A DNA stretch of 64,000 bases from Selaginella moellendorffii (lineage: Eukaryota; Streptophyta; Lycopodiopsida; Selaginellales; Selaginellaceae): positions 62,001 through 126,000 of the forward strand of contig NW_003314429.1 of the NCBI RefSeq assembly GCF_000143415.4, in the 5' to 3' direction. The notes under the pieces were generated by a model. That model saw only the letters and a program-made list of their open reading frames with translations, had not been told where the DNA came from and did not search any database. How positions within the stretch are numbered: the stretch's first letter is position 1; every line of letters starts with the position of its first letter. A program made the translations under genes and the position numbers. Below, piece after piece: positions 28,491 to 40,115 of this stretch.

Positions 28491-30462
28491 TCCTTCCCCC
28501 TCTGGATGGAATTCCTAATCCTCAAGAGCGACACAACGCATTTGATCCCAGTCACAGGCTCGAGGAGATCGCCGAGGGAAACAAGATCCAGGCCGGAAGA
28601 TCAAGCGTGCCGAGTGGAAATGCAGCTGCGAACAAGCCAAGAGAAAGTGATGGGTGGATCCATGCAATGCGCGCGGGCTGGCGAGCGAGACATTGATTAC
28701 CTGCCGTGCCCACCGAGAAACCCTAAGTCGCGAGTCGCAAGAAGCCGCGCACTGTTCCATCGGCGAGGAAGAAGAGAAGGAGCCGCCTCGTTGGAACAGG
28801 GGGGCGGGCCGTACACGTCACGACGCGGCGGCGTACGGACGTGGTCCAGAAAGACAGGAACTAATTAGGGCAACGGTGGCGCCACCAAAAGAGCATTGGG
28901 GGCGTGGTTTTCGCTCGCCGCGATTCGAGACAATCTTTGGATGTGCCACCAACCTTGTGTGCATTATACACATAAAAATCATACAATTGTTGTAAATGTG
29001 GGTGCTGGTTTTCCAACAAAAGATTTGATAGAGAGCATCGAATCATATCGCACCGCCAAAACACTTTGTCCGTCCATTGTCTCCTCTAGAGCGCTTATTC
29101 GCGGGCTAGAGTCGTGGTAAAAACCGCGGTGAAAAAAACCGGGCGCGGTAAAACAGCGGCGACAATTTGGTGGCGCCAACTTCCTAGAAAGCTTGCAAAT
29201 CCACCTAGGGCCTGTGGCGACGCCAAATTTAAGAAAGATTTACCAAAATTACCACACCACCCGTGCGTTTTTCACCTTTGACCACGGACCAGGGCATATT
29301 CCCCGCCCGGGAATCCTTGGCTTCGCTGGAGGGGAGATCCGGAATCGTTTAGTTTTCTTGTTTCGTGGGTGCCGGCTGGCGCAAACGGGAGGAGTGAGGA
29401 ACACTTGACAAACACAATGTCAAATCCAGATTGAATACCAATTTGGCGAATATCCCCCCAATCTCCATATTTGTAAAGTAGAGAAGCGAGAGATTTGTTT
29501 GGCGCCGGGATCATGATCATATGCCAAGATCTCTGCGCAAATCTTTCCAACAGTGCCAAGGTCATGCTCATGCGCAACAATTGGAGCGAGTCGAGAAGAG
29601 ACACTCCGCAGCCGTGATTTTTGTATGGATTCTTCGTGACGAAAGTGGGGTCAAATGGGTTTTGTATTGTTATGCTTGGGCCACATTGACCAGCTCTCTA
29701 ATTTCCGCCACGCACAACCATATCCCAAATCTTTGAAAAAACAAAAGCGAAAAGGCAAAATCTTTGCGCAACAAAAGGTGGCGGACCAAACTAGACATCT
29801 AAATTTTTCTAAGCTTCTCGTTTCCGATCATACAGCTTAGGTACCTGCCTAGTGTTTGAAGCCAGGCGAAAATCAATCAATGTAACTCCCGGCTTTTCAC
29901 TTTTGACCGCGCGGTAAGAAACCGTGTTTTTACCCAGTCGTGGTGGACGAGATTCGCCAGGATCTCGCCGGAGGTTGTTTGCCGGCGCCGGGACCTCAGC
30001 AAATCCGCCAAAGATTTTATAGCGCCCAGCAAATAATTTAAAAACCATGGAAATTTCAGCGAATCATATCTCCATCCTGGGGGCTCGTCAATCTGACAGA
30101 GCCAAACCGACGACCGACGGCTGCGGTCACGACACGTGTCAGAGGAGCGTTTACCGGACAGAATACGTCAGTCTAATCAGTCAGTGTGATGGCTTTGCTT
30201 TGGCATTCATTCGTTTGTTTGTTCATTCTTTCTTCTCTTTTCTCTCGCGTCGCATCGACAGCTCCTCATCTACGGCGTCAAGGATTCCATCGATCGATCG
30301 ATCCATCCGCCAGGTCGTCAATCGCGCGGCGCTCGCGGCAGTCGCGGCGCGGCTCGATCGGCGGCACGGAAAGAGGTATGTGGATTTGGGCGAAATCGCG
30401 GAGATTTTCTGGCATGGGAAGCGGCAGCAAGGGCGGGATCGAAGCGGAAGAAGCTGCCTGTG
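28491..30462. other. Intergenic, 2 kb
   Basis: This lies between the divergent CIPK and histidine-kinase genes. I see no supported gene. Two similar stretches in opposite orientation, near 29.11-29.16 kb (GGTAAAAACCGCGG...GCGCGGTAAAA) and 29.90-29.94 kb, may be ends of a decayed mobile element. The 3' part near 30.2-30.46 kb is pyrimidine-rich and is probably the promoter and 5' UTR of the kinase. Confidence 0.45.
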
Positions 30463-33022
30463 ATGCGTGACGCAATGCTCGCGCGGAGCATTGGAGCTCT
30501 CCTCTCCATCGCCGATGATGTCCTGTCGAGCCTGGTGGATTATCGGAGCAGCAATCGTCTAGGATTGGAATTGGAGCAGGGAGGAGGAGGAGCGATCCAT
30601 AATCTGGCCAGGGCGGGTGTAATGCAGGAGGGATCGCCGAGTCCGGCCGTGGAGACAGGGAAGCTCTTCAAGGAGGTATCCAGGGCATTTAGCGGTAGCA
30701 ACCAAAAGGATGAATTCCTGGTCGCGTCCACCACTAGCACGACGAGCAGCTCCTCGTCGCCTCATGCATTGCTCGCGTCCAGCGCGCAGCAGCTCAAGCA
30801 CAGATTCAAGACGTCACACAAGAGATCTCGCCTCGAGGAGCTCCTCATCGAGTCCACGCACTCGGAGAAATTGGGATCGTCTCACACGGCGCTCCCAGGG
30901 TCAGGGACAGGGACAGGGCTGGACAAGCTAGTCGTGACTTTGGCACTGCTTTTATCCTCGGCCATCTTGCTCGTGTGGTACTTGACGCCGGCCGCGGTAC
31001 TGGTTTGGGCCGTCCCGGCAGCGATGGTGTCACTGGCGATTTGGACGAGATTTGTTCGCTGCGATCCGCCGAGTTCCAGGGAGATTTGCGTGCAAGGGCA
31101 GTGTTCCGGGTGTAGAGTAGTGAGCCAGGACAAGCAAGAGGAGGAGGAGCAGCAGCTGGCCCAGCGAGCTCATCGTGCCAAGCAACAATTCATGGCTTAT
31201 GTGTTCCATAACATAAGAGGTGAGTTCGTTGCTAGGCTAGAAGTTTCTTTTTCTTTCGCTCTTCCGTATAGATGGTGCGAGAACTATTTCGTGATTTTCT
31301 GACGTACCTTTGGCTTCTCCGTGCAGTCCCTTTCAATGCGATCGTCCTGGGATTGGGTCACATGCGTGCTTCAGCGTCCGGGGATGACTCCAGTTCCGGG
31401 GAGCTAGACTTGGTGCAACTAATGCTAGACTGCGCCGAGACAATGACAAACGTGCTTGATGATGTTACTGATATGGGTAAGGTGTCCATGTCTCGACTCG
31501 AGTCTCGACTTTTACTTATGATTGTTCTCGACATAACTAACGAATGATCGGTCATCCACAGGAAACTGGGAGGAGGGGCGCATTGAGCTTCACCGAGATG
31601 TGTTCGACTTACTGGCGGTGGTGAAGTTCCTGGCGTGGGGTTTGAAAGATTTGCTCGAGCAGAAACAAATATCTCTCAACATTGATATCGATCCGGTCGC
31701 CAGCAAGATTTTGAAGTCCCACAACATTGTCGGTGACAAGCACCGGACTGTACAGACGCTAGGTAATCAAACTCCTCCACGTCTGACTCTCACTCACGCT
31801 CTGCGCAAGCAGGCAATTTTCTCAGTAATGCCGTCAAGTTCACGCCTACCGGGGGAAAGCTCGACCTGGAGATCAAGTGTCAAGAGCTCGACGGGGTCCC
31901 GGTCTCAAACTCCAAAGGCTTTGAGACCGACGAGTTAGAGCACAAGTCCCTGGAGCTCTTTATTGCCGTCAATGACTCTGGCGCAGGTAACGTTTCTTTC
32001 TTCGCGATCGCGATGCTTTGTTTTGTTCTGACTTGAAAGTCTGGTGCTCGGACAGGAATTTCCTTAGATGACCAAGACAGACTCTTCGAAGCGGACTCTT
32101 TCATATCGTCTCCTTGGGTCCAGAAAGCTGGTGTTTCCGGCCTGGGCTTAAGTGTTGCGAAACGCTTCATCGAACAGATTGGTGGTCAGATCGGGGTACG
32201 CTCGCGGGACCAAGGAAGTACGTTCTTCTTCTCCGCTCCATTTCTGCTGGTTCCGATACAAAAGCGCACGAACTCGTCAGTCCCGGCCTCTGGGATCTTC
32301 TATAACATGAGGTCTACAGACTCCGTAAGCAAAGAGAAGCGAAAGTTGGAACGCCTCAGTGACCTTGACGCCCAACTCAAGTGTTCGCCGGGTGCTGTGC
32401 TGCCACAAGACGCCTCTCCGTGCAGGAGAAAGGTGCTGCTAGTGGAAGACACGCGGATAAACAGAGTAAGTCTCGTCTTTGGCTATATCGGTGCGCATTT
32501 TACTTACCATCATCTTGGCTGTACGTACAGATTATCTTGCGGAAGGTTCTTCAGAACCTCAATCTCCAATGCGACGAGGCAGAGAACGGCCAGATTGCTG
32601 TCGACCTGCACAGGCAGGGCAAGTCCTACGATCTGGTGTTGATGGACAAGGAAATGCCTGTCATGGACGGACACGAGGTAAGAGTTCTTAGAACTGAGTT
32701 TTCCTTTCTCTCCAAAGTATGCTAACGTAAGTTCCTGGCAGGCAACTAGAGCTCTGAGGATGATGGGTGTGAAGACTCCAATCGTGGCCTTAACTGGCAA
32801 TGCTTTGCAGTCGGACAAGGAGCTCTTTTTCGAAGCCGGGGTGAATGAGTTTCAAACAAAGGTATGGAAGGAAACGTAAATGCTCGTGGACAGACAGGAG
32901 TGCTGATGCTCTCGCTTTTGCCGTGGCAGCCTTTGTCTAGAGACAAACTTATCCAGCTCCTGGCAAGATACGGAGTTGAGAGCTCATCGCCACCGGTGGC
33001 TTTGCAACTTTGTCGCGAGTAA
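30463..33022 (+). CDS. Hybrid histidine kinase with C-terminal receiver domain
   Basis: Eight exons join in frame: 30463-31219, 31327-31476, 31562-31762, 31813-31986, 32056-32465, 32531-32677, 32742-32861 and 32930-33022, giving 683 aa. Residues 152-195 form two likely membrane helices; no CHASE, GAF or PAS domain is seen before them. The HisKA helix has FHNIRVPFNAI with the phospho-accepting His at about 249, where most kinases have H-E-x-R-T. The ATPase part has the N box (NFLSNAVKFTP), G1 (NDSGAG) and G2 (GLGLSVAKRF). The receiver has VLLVEDTRINR, the acceptor Asp at about 603 in LMDKEMPVMDG, Thr at about 631 and Lys at about 653. It should feed a His-Asp phosphorelay; the signal is unknown. 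An ATG 12 bp further in is an alternative start. Confidence 0.9.
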
Positions 33023-33309
33023 GCTGCCCAGCGACGAGCGATCAAGGAGCGACAACATACAGAGTTTTCAAGGGATTGTCTTTTTGGCGGGACAGGCAAG
33101 CCCGGTTGGGAAATTTGTATAGACTCACTCTATTATGTACAGCTTTTTAGTGGAGCATAGGAATCAAAGAGAGGGACGAGAGAAAAGAAAGATAGAAAGA
33201 GAGAAGAAGAAAAAAACCATGGAAGCTCCATTCAGCTGAAACAAATGGAAAGAAGGAACTTAGAATTTTTCAGTGCGCTATGTCTGGAAAGGAAGATCTT
33301 GGAGCTGTT

Positions 33310-34340
33310 TCAATACATCCCGGCTCTGAGATGGCGGTCAAGTCTCTCGGCATTGAAAGTTCCCGGAATCTCGTGAAAATCATCGTTGAAGATTGAGTAG
33401 GCACTGCACGGCACGTATCCTTGTGATCTGGAATGGAATGGAAGAAGTCTTCGTACCTGATGTCGCCCTCTTGCCGCTTTCCCAGATTCCAAACGATGAG
33501 ACAAAAGATCGTTGCGATTATCTGCGACAGTGGTGTTAGTAGTAAAGAACACACAAAACAGCACTGTTTCTTACGTAGAGATGGCCCAAGTCCCACGAAA
33601 TGGCGTAGCCAGCGACGATGAGCCAGAGCAGGACCATCATCCATCTTCTGAAACCAAAAGAGAAGATGATCATCAGCACGAAGTCTGCTCAGAGAAAAAA
33701 TCACACCAGTGTCCATGCTCACGCTTGATGTATGATAAAAAAGGACAAGCTACCTGGAAACTTGAGCTTGTGCTTCAAGAACTGTACGAGTCTTCTCTCG
33801 AGCGGGGATGCGGTCGCGGGAAGCTTGAATCTCTGGACACACACAAAACACACTTAAAACCAACAAGAAGATTGCTCAAAGGAAAAAAAACAAGAAAAAC
33901 TCTCGTACCAAGTCATCATCCTCGTCTTCGTTTTTGCTCTGCGAGTGCACCGAAGGCGCCTTGGGTGGAAGAAGCACCAGCAACGAGTCTAAAAGGAAGA
34001 AGAAGAAGAAAAAAACGATGAATTCCACTCAAGAAAGAAACAAGAGTTAAAAAATGTCCATAGTCTCACCTCCAGCTCGAATGTCGACAGTGGAGTAATC
34101 ATCAGCAGCACCGAGAGCCTTGCCTCTAAACACGAGCTTCAGTCGATTCACTTGAGAATCCTCCACTAGGCCAAGCTCCTGGCTCACCAATCTCCGCAAC
34201 ACACCGATCTAGTAGAAATCCCGCTCATCAATCGGATCGATTGGATCAATCGATCGGCCACTCACCTCGCATAGCGGCTCCACCTGGATCACCCGGCGCC
34301 GCCGCGCGAATCCAGCGACCTTGAGCTCCAGCGGCACCAT
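33310..34340 (-). CDS. SAYSvFN-domain membrane protein with ubiquitin-like N-terminus
   Basis: Seven exons: 34266-34340, 34070-34208, 33909-33988, 33754-33830, 33575-33647, 33457-33521 and 33310-33427, in frame to 208 aa. Residues 1-80 look like a beta-grasp ubiquitin-like fold (VPLELKVAGFARRRRVIQVE, then RLKLVFRGKAL and AGDSLLVLLPP). An acidic stretch (NEDEDDD), a short helix and a hydrophobic hairpin (WMMVLLWLIVAGYAI, IIATIFCLIVWNLG) follow. It ends with the family signature CSAYSIFNDDF and a tail with GTFNAERLDRHLRAG. Human SAYSD1 is an ER membrane protein linked to quality control at stalled translocons; a similar role here is inference. For exon 4, the acceptor at 33831-33832 (GAG|ATT) is required by frame. 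Confidence 0.85.
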
Positions 34341-34456
34341 CCCCGGCGAGAAACCCTAGAGGTAGCGCTTTCGAAATTTCCCGTTTAACGGGGGGGCTTT
34401 GTTCTTGGCTCTATTTCATTGCTCCAGCCAAAATGGGAAGAGCTACTGCGTGAGCG

Positions 34457-36050
34457 ATGAAGGATTCCGCCAAAAGGTTTCTCCTCCTCCCTTTCTCCGG
34501 CCTCCTGCCATCGTCAATCTGCGTCCTCCTCGCCGCCGCGCTCGTCTTCTTGGCAGCTCTCACGATCCCAAACCTGGGACTGGGATTCTCACCGCCGCTG
34601 GAGCTCCTCCTCATCCATCCCTACGCGCCGATCGCTCAATCGCCTGGGAATCTCTCCACCGCCGCGCCACCGAGCGATCCAGGTAGCCGATCGGTGCCAA
34701 ATCTTGCTCAAAATATTTCGGTGCCAGCTCGAGGAGGAGGAGGAAGAGGAGGAGGAGGAGGAGGAGGGGATTCCATCGATCGCGAGGCGCGAGTGTGCGA
34801 TCTCTACACAGGCAAGTGGATGCCGGATCCGCGCGGTCCCCTGTACCGCAACGATGCGTGCCCCATTCTTTCGCAGGCACAGAACTGTCAAGGGAATGGA
34901 AGGCCGGACAGAGATTACGAGTCTTGGAGATGGGTGCCCGATGGCTGCGGCCTTGCGCGCTTCAACGCCACCGAGTTCTTGCGCATCATGCGAGGCAAGG
35001 TCCTGGGATTCGTGGGCGATTCCGTGGCCAGGAACCAGATGGAATCGCTCATGTGTATCCTAATGCAGGTAAGAGGATCGTTCTAGCTCTTCTTGCTTCT
35101 CGCTTTCCTGGATTGATCTAGCTAGTTCTCATTTGCTTGCTCTCCTAGGTAGCCAGTCTCGATCGCGATCAATGTAGGTACTCTTTTTCCTGATCGGAGT
35201 AGTAGATGCTAGATGGTTTTTTTTCCTCTCTTTCTCTCGATCGCGGACTAACTGTGAGCTTCGATTACCACACCAGGTGGAGAACCCCGTGAACAAAGGC
35301 AATAAGAGGATGCAACGCTGGTTTTTCCGCTCGAGCAAGGTCACCATCGTCCGGATCTGGTCGTCATGGCTGGTGAAATCCACACCCGGCGACGCCTCGG
35401 TGAAGAGCGCAACGAGAATTCACATCGATCAACCCGACGCCAACTTCATGGACTTCCTTCCCAGCGTGGACGTGCTCGTCATCTCGTCCGGCCACTGGTT
35501 CGTGAAGAAGTCGGCGTTCATGCGGGGTGGCCAGGTGGTGGGAACTCAGGGGTGGCACAGGCCGAACGCGACCATGACCACCAGCAAAGCCTTCGCAGCG
35601 TCCATGACCACGGCCCTCACCGCCATCGCCGCCAGCCGGAACTACAAGGGACTCACGGTTTTTCGGACGTTCTCGCCGGATCACTACATCGGGGGGTCGT
35701 GGAACACGGGAGGGTCGTGCACGGGGATCACGAAGCCTCTCACGGACAACGAGGTGAAAAGGATTGGCAGCAGCGTCTTCACGAGCGAGATGAGGCGGAT
35801 CCAACTCGAGGCGTTCGCGGAGGCGAAGAGGAACGCGAGCGGAGGAGGAGCCAGGCTCGTGCTCATGGACGTGACTCGGGTGTTTGAGTACCGGGCAGAC
35901 GGGCACCCGGGATCGTTTCGAAGCAAAGATCCCAGCGGCAAGGTGGCGGCGCAGGACTGTCTCCACTGGTGCATGCCTGGACCTGTCGATACGTGGAACG
36001 AGTTTTTGCTCCACATCATCGTCACGCACAAGATCAACACGGCGGCTTGA
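34457..36050 (+). CDS. Trichome birefringence-like (TBL) O-acyltransferase
   Basis: Two exons, 34457-35068 and 35277-36050, encode 461 aa. There is an N-terminal membrane anchor (residues about 13-37), a low-complexity Gly-rich linker encoded by a GGA repeat at 34733-34770, then the TBL domain starting CDLYTGKWMPDP. The PC-esterase core carries the GDS motif (FVGDSVARNQ, Ser189) and near the end the DCLHWCMPGPVDTW (DxxH) motif, the two parts of the catalytic site. TBL proteins are Golgi enzymes that O-acetylate xylan, pectin or other wall polysaccharides; which one cannot be told. The gene shares a 116-bp divergent promoter with the SAYSvFN gene. Confidence 0.93.
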
Positions 36051-36124
36051 TCCATCATCCATTCTTTCGGGAAGCTCTCCAATCCATCTGTAAGTTTTGA
36101 TTCTTTGCAAGGGAAAGAAAGTTG

Positions 36125-37999
36125 CTACGAGACGATGCTGGCGAGCATCATGTAAGGTGCTGAATTCCCCGGCTCTAGCTCCGATGCGTTCTCGGCTGCT
36201 CGAGCTGCGAGCTCGGCCTCGCGGTGGAGCTTGCAAGCGCTGAGCATCGTCTTCCACGAGACGGCCTCGGGAAGAAAAGGCATGGTTTCTACGAGCTCCT
36301 GTGCGTCGTCAAGCCGGCCCGATCGACCGAGAGCGTCCACCATGCATCGATACTGCTCCCTCGTCGCCTCGATTCCATAGTCGCTCGCCATGGACAGGAA
36401 GAAGCTCCGGCTCTCCTCCACCATTCCCAAGTGGCTGCGCGCTGCCAGGACGATCGTGGCTGCGACCTCGTCGATCTCCCAGCCTTCGTGGCTCATGATC
36501 TGGAAGAAGCCCATTGCCCTCTTCCTATCGACGCTGTAGCCAGTGAGCATTGCGTTCCAGGAGATGGTGTCGCGAGCAGGCATTGTGTCGAAGATCCAAC
36601 GCGCTTCGTCCAGATGCCCCTTTTGGGCATTCACTGCGATCATGGCGTTCCAGGCTATAAGATCTGTGGCTGGCATTTTCTGGAAGAGATCTCTAGCCTC
36701 GACAAGCTTCTCGTGGCGAGCGTATCCAGTGACCATGATATTCCAAGCTAGAATGTCCCTGAACTCCATCGAATCGAAGAGTTTTCTGGATTCTAGCAAA
36801 TGCCCTCTCTCGGCATATGCAGAGATCATCAAAGTCTGGATCACAACGTCCAAATGCTGCATCGAATCCATAATGTTTTGAGCCTCCTCGAGAATCCCGT
36901 GCTGGACGTAGCATTTGATCATCTCGGTTTGCGAGAGCATGTCGTGCTCGTCGCGCTGGATGGAATCGAAGACCAGCTTTGCTTGCTGGATCATCCCGGC
37001 TTGCGAGTAGGCCGCGATCATCAGGGTCTTAGCAATCACGTCCCTCTCGGGCATCGCATCAAACGCCTCCTTGGCGTCGGCGAGGCTGCCATCGCGGACA
37101 AGGGCGTGGAAGAGGGCATTCCACGTCACCGTGTGTCGCTGTGGCATTTTTGCAAAGACAAGCCTGGCTGTGCCGAGGTGGCTCGCCGCGTCAGCTAGCG
37201 CTTGAAAGAGAGCCGTCCACGTCACTACGTTTCTCTCCGGCATGGAGTCAAACTCCTGCTTGGCCTCGTCCAGGTGACCGTTGGCGGCCAGTCCCGACAT
37301 GAGGCTCGTCCATGTCACTATGCTTACGAGAGGCATCTTGTGGAACGTGGCGCGGGCACCAGCCAGCTGTCCCTCTCGTGCGTAGCCAAAGAGTATAATA
37401 TTCCACGTCACTAAGCCACGTCCGCGTGGCATCTCATCGAACAAGCTTTTAGCACGATCAAAATGACCAGACTGGGCATATGCTGAGATCATAGTGTTCC
37501 AAGAACGCTCATTGTAACAATCTAGACTGTCATACGAATAATTGCCATAAGTTGTTAGGGCACTGGAGTTAGAGCTAGTGATATGATCTGATATGGACCT
37601 TTGGCCTTTCTCAAGCAAAACGTTGAAGAGTTTTTCGGCTTCCTCAAGATGCCCAGCTTGGGCATTTGCTGAGAGAAAAGCGTTCCACACGACTGTGTCG
37701 TGTTGTGGCATTCTAAAGAATGTGGCAGTGGCGGAAACAAGGTCTCGGTTCTCTGAGAATGACTGAAGCAAGATGTTCCAGGAATAAGAATTGCGTTGCG
37801 GGGTGGACTCGAAAACTTGGAATGCCTCCGCTGGGCGATTGCAGCGTCCATACATGAGGACGAGGAGATTGGCGAGGAAGGTGTTGGAGCTGTGGCGGCT
37901 GTGGATGATAGCGGCGTGGGCTTCTCTCCCGCGCAAGAGATCCCGGGCATCGATGCAGCTCCTCACTGCCTGGGCGAGTCGATCCTTCTCGCCCACCAT
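36125..37999 (-). CDS. PPR protein, S-repeat type, 624 aa
   Basis: A single exon carries about 13 S-type repeats. One linker of some 30 residues, rich in Ser/Thr/Tyr (near residues 130-160), splits the second and third repeats. Two repeats are degenerate at the WN position (VIAKT, MLSQT, VVIQT). The end has an E1-like region (SWKTMLSACKLH, then LEPGNSAPYMMLASI) and stops there; no DYW. Code pairs for repeats 5-13 suggest A-?-U-G-G-G-U-U and neighbours (inference). The stop lies 75 bp from the stop of the convergent TBL gene, and the start lies 101 bp from the divergent maspardin gene. Confidence 0.92.
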   Translation of the reverse strand: MVGEKDRLAQAVRSCIDARDLLRGREAHAAIIHSRHSSNTFLANLLVLMYGRCNRPAEAFQVFESTPQRNSYSWNILLQSFSENRDLVSATATFFRMPQHDTVVWNAFLSANAQAGHLEEAEKLFNVLLEKGQRSISDHITSSNSSALTTYGNYSYDSLDCYNERSWNTMISAYAQSGHFDRAKSLFDEMPRGRGLVTWNIILFGYAREGQLAGARATFHKMPLVSIVTWTSLMSGLAANGHLDEAKQEFDSMPERNVVTWTALFQALADAASHLGTARLVFAKMPQRHTVTWNALFHALVRDGSLADAKEAFDAMPERDVIAKTLMIAAYSQAGMIQQAKLVFDSIQRDEHDMLSQTEMIKCYVQHGILEEAQNIMDSMQHLDVVIQTLMISAYAERGHLLESRKLFDSMEFRDILAWNIMVTGYARHEKLVEARDLFQKMPATDLIAWNAMIAVNAQKGHLDEARWIFDTMPARDTISWNAMLTGYSVDRKRAMGFFQIMSHEGWEIDEVAATIVLAARSHLGMVEESRSFFLSMASDYGIEATREQYRCMVDALGRSGRLDDAQELVETMPFLPEAVSWKTMLSACKLHREAELAARAAENASELEPGNSAPYMMLASIVS

Positions 38000-38100
38000 G
38001 GTGGAGATTAAAAAAAACGAGCAGAGAATATGCGACGCATCGCTCTGGGCCTAGGTTTTGGTTTTGATGCGTGGCGGAGCTGGGAGGTGGAGCGTCTGGA

Positions 38101-39705
38101 ATGCAGGGCATGCTGCGCCACGATCTTCTCGCCGGCACTGATGTCACAACAGCTGCTCCTGGCGATTTCCTCCATTTCAAGGCTCACGTCCCTCTGCGAC
38201 ATATCTGGGTACGCAATCGATCGATCACTCCATCCCTATTCATCCATGATTCTCGATCGAAATCTCCTCTCACAGGTGGGAAACAAGCACTGGCGGTACT
38301 ACCAGTCGGGACCAAAGCTCTTGCCGCCTTTGGTGTGCCTGGGAGGGACTTCCTCCACTGCCGAGGTCTTCTACAAGATTATTCTCTCCCTCTCCGCCAA
38401 GGTATTGCTCTTCCTTCGTTCTTCTTCCTTTTGTTCATGCATTTTGTTGTTTAGAGACGTTGTAAACGTATTTTTCGATTCTTCTTTCAGGGCTATCACG
38501 TAATTGCTGCTGATGCTCCTCCCGTGTGGAGTCACCAGGAATGGATCGCTTCGTTCGAGAAGTTTTTGGATCAAATTGGTGCACACCATGTAAGTATGAT
38601 ACAAGGTGTGCTTCCGGAATTTTTCTAATGTTTCTCTCTTTGGTTTTTGTTAAGGTTCACTTGTATGGTACTTCTCTCGGTGGGTATTTGTCGCAGCTAT
38701 TTGCTCAGCAGCGTCCGAGGAGAGTAAAATCGCTACTTCTCTCAAATACGTTCTTGGAAACACACACTTTTGCTTCAAAAACTTCTTGGAAACCATTGTG
38801 AGTAAGAACTTTCTGCTGTTTTTGATCAAAGACTTCGCTTCTTACAGGATAAGTTGGACGCCCGAGTTCATGCTAAAGCGATACATCCTCTCAGGAATTC
38901 ATGAGGGGCCGCAAGAACCTCTCATTGCCGATTCAATAGATTTCGTGGTCTCCCAGGTATGTGCCTCATTTTGAGGAACTTCATATCCTACGTTTCGATT
39001 CCCGACAGTTCGAGACCCTTTCCCGCGAAGATCTCGCATCACGCTTGACACTCAACACGTCTCCTGCTGCAGTAGGCCAGATCACACTCCCGGACTCGTG
39101 CATCACCATCATGGACGTAAGCATTCCCGCCTTTCGAGACATTTACTAAAGCTTAACTTACAGACGAATGACTACTGTGCCATCCCGCAGTCTCTCAAGG
39201 ACCAAGTGGCTGCCAGATATCCCACCGCCCGAAGAGCCATGCTAAAGTCCGGTGGAGATTTCCCCTTCCTCTCTCGAGCAGCCGAAGTTTCACTTCACGT
39301 ACAGGTAGCAGCGATCTCGTCTTTTCCCCTGATCCTCGTAACTTTGCCTCGCAGCTCCATTTGAGGAGAGTGGGAGTGGAAGGCGTTCCCGACGCTCGTC
39401 CAATCCCATCCCCTGGGAGTGGTGGAAGCGGGGACTCCGCCGGCGACGATCAATACCAAGGCCGGAGCCCCGACGGAGACCGAAGCTCTGCCGCGAGAGA
39501 CGAGCCATCTTCGAGCAGTCCAGCAGCCACCGACCGGAGCTTCTCTCCAAACGCCACGGACTCGTTCAAGCGACTCGGTCTCGCAAATCACCTCCAGGCC
39601 GACTTGCAAATCTCTCACCTCTTTTCTTTGCTGTGTTTGTTAGCCGCTGTACAAGAATTTTGGTTTTGTTCGCCAGTAGCTACTTGTCCGAGCTTGAAAG
39701 TTTGA
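38101..39705 (+). CDS. Maspardin (SPG21) homologue, alpha/beta hydrolase fold
   Basis: Eight exons join in frame: 38101-38208, 38276-38401, 38491-38589, 38655-38797, 38848-38956, 39009-39116, 39164-39304 and 39355-39705, giving 394 aa. Diagnostic stretches are APGDFLHFKAHVPL, NKHWRYYQSGPK, the nucleophile elbow HLYGTSLGGYLSQ, ISWTPEFMLKRY, TIMDTNDYCAIP and GGDFPFLSRAAEVSLHVQ. Maspardin is a cytosolic/endosomal protein; human loss causes a spastic paraplegia, and the plant role is unknown. It is noncatalytic in animals, and here the GTSLGG elbow is kept. The last exon adds a disordered Ser/Pro/Asp-rich tail and ends in a hydrophobic stretch. The start is the first in-frame ATG. Confidence 0.92.
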
Positions 39706-39734
39706 TCGTTTTCTTTGTTCTTGTAATTTACAAC

Positions 39735-39893
39735 CACCTTTTTTTTCTACCAATCACAAGTTGGTTTTAGTAACCCTACCACCTTTTTTTCATGCGTACC
39801 TACCTTTATCCTGCCACCTTTTTTTCATGCGTACCTATCTTTACCCTACCACCTTTTTGCCCAAGCCCTACCACCTTTTTACCACCTTTTTAT
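39735..39893 (+). repeat. CCACCTTTTT-type degenerate tandem repeat
   Basis: At least six copies of a CTACCACCTTTTT motif occur, some within a longer repeated block (CCACCTTTTTTTCATGCGTA followed by CCTACCTTTA). It lies just 3' of the maspardin gene. Confidence 0.8.
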
Positions 39894-40115
39894 GACACGA
39901 AACGTGCCCTTTGTCGCAACGCTATGACATTGCACATGTTAAAGAGCGTGGAAAGTTTCAATACTCAATCAAATCCGTGTTGTGCACTACTTGCAAAATT
40001 CTTTCCTCATCGTCAAGTGACGTTACAATGGAAAATCGTTGTTAAAAAAGAATACTCGCGTGTCGGGTTAGCGGCCAAGACTTGGAAGAATAGGAGGGAA
40101 CGCGACGATTTCCCG

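Noticed and set aside
33754-33832. Alternative frame for exon 4 of the SAYSvFN gene, using the CAG acceptor two bases earlier
   Set aside because: It gives a stop in the next exon and breaks the hydrophobic hairpin; the GAG|ATT acceptor keeps frame and a sensible protein.
35364-36257. A 297-codon frame antisense to the TBL gene
   Set aside because: The sense strand has complete GDS and DxxH motifs and a clean splice; the antisense frame lacks any family pattern.
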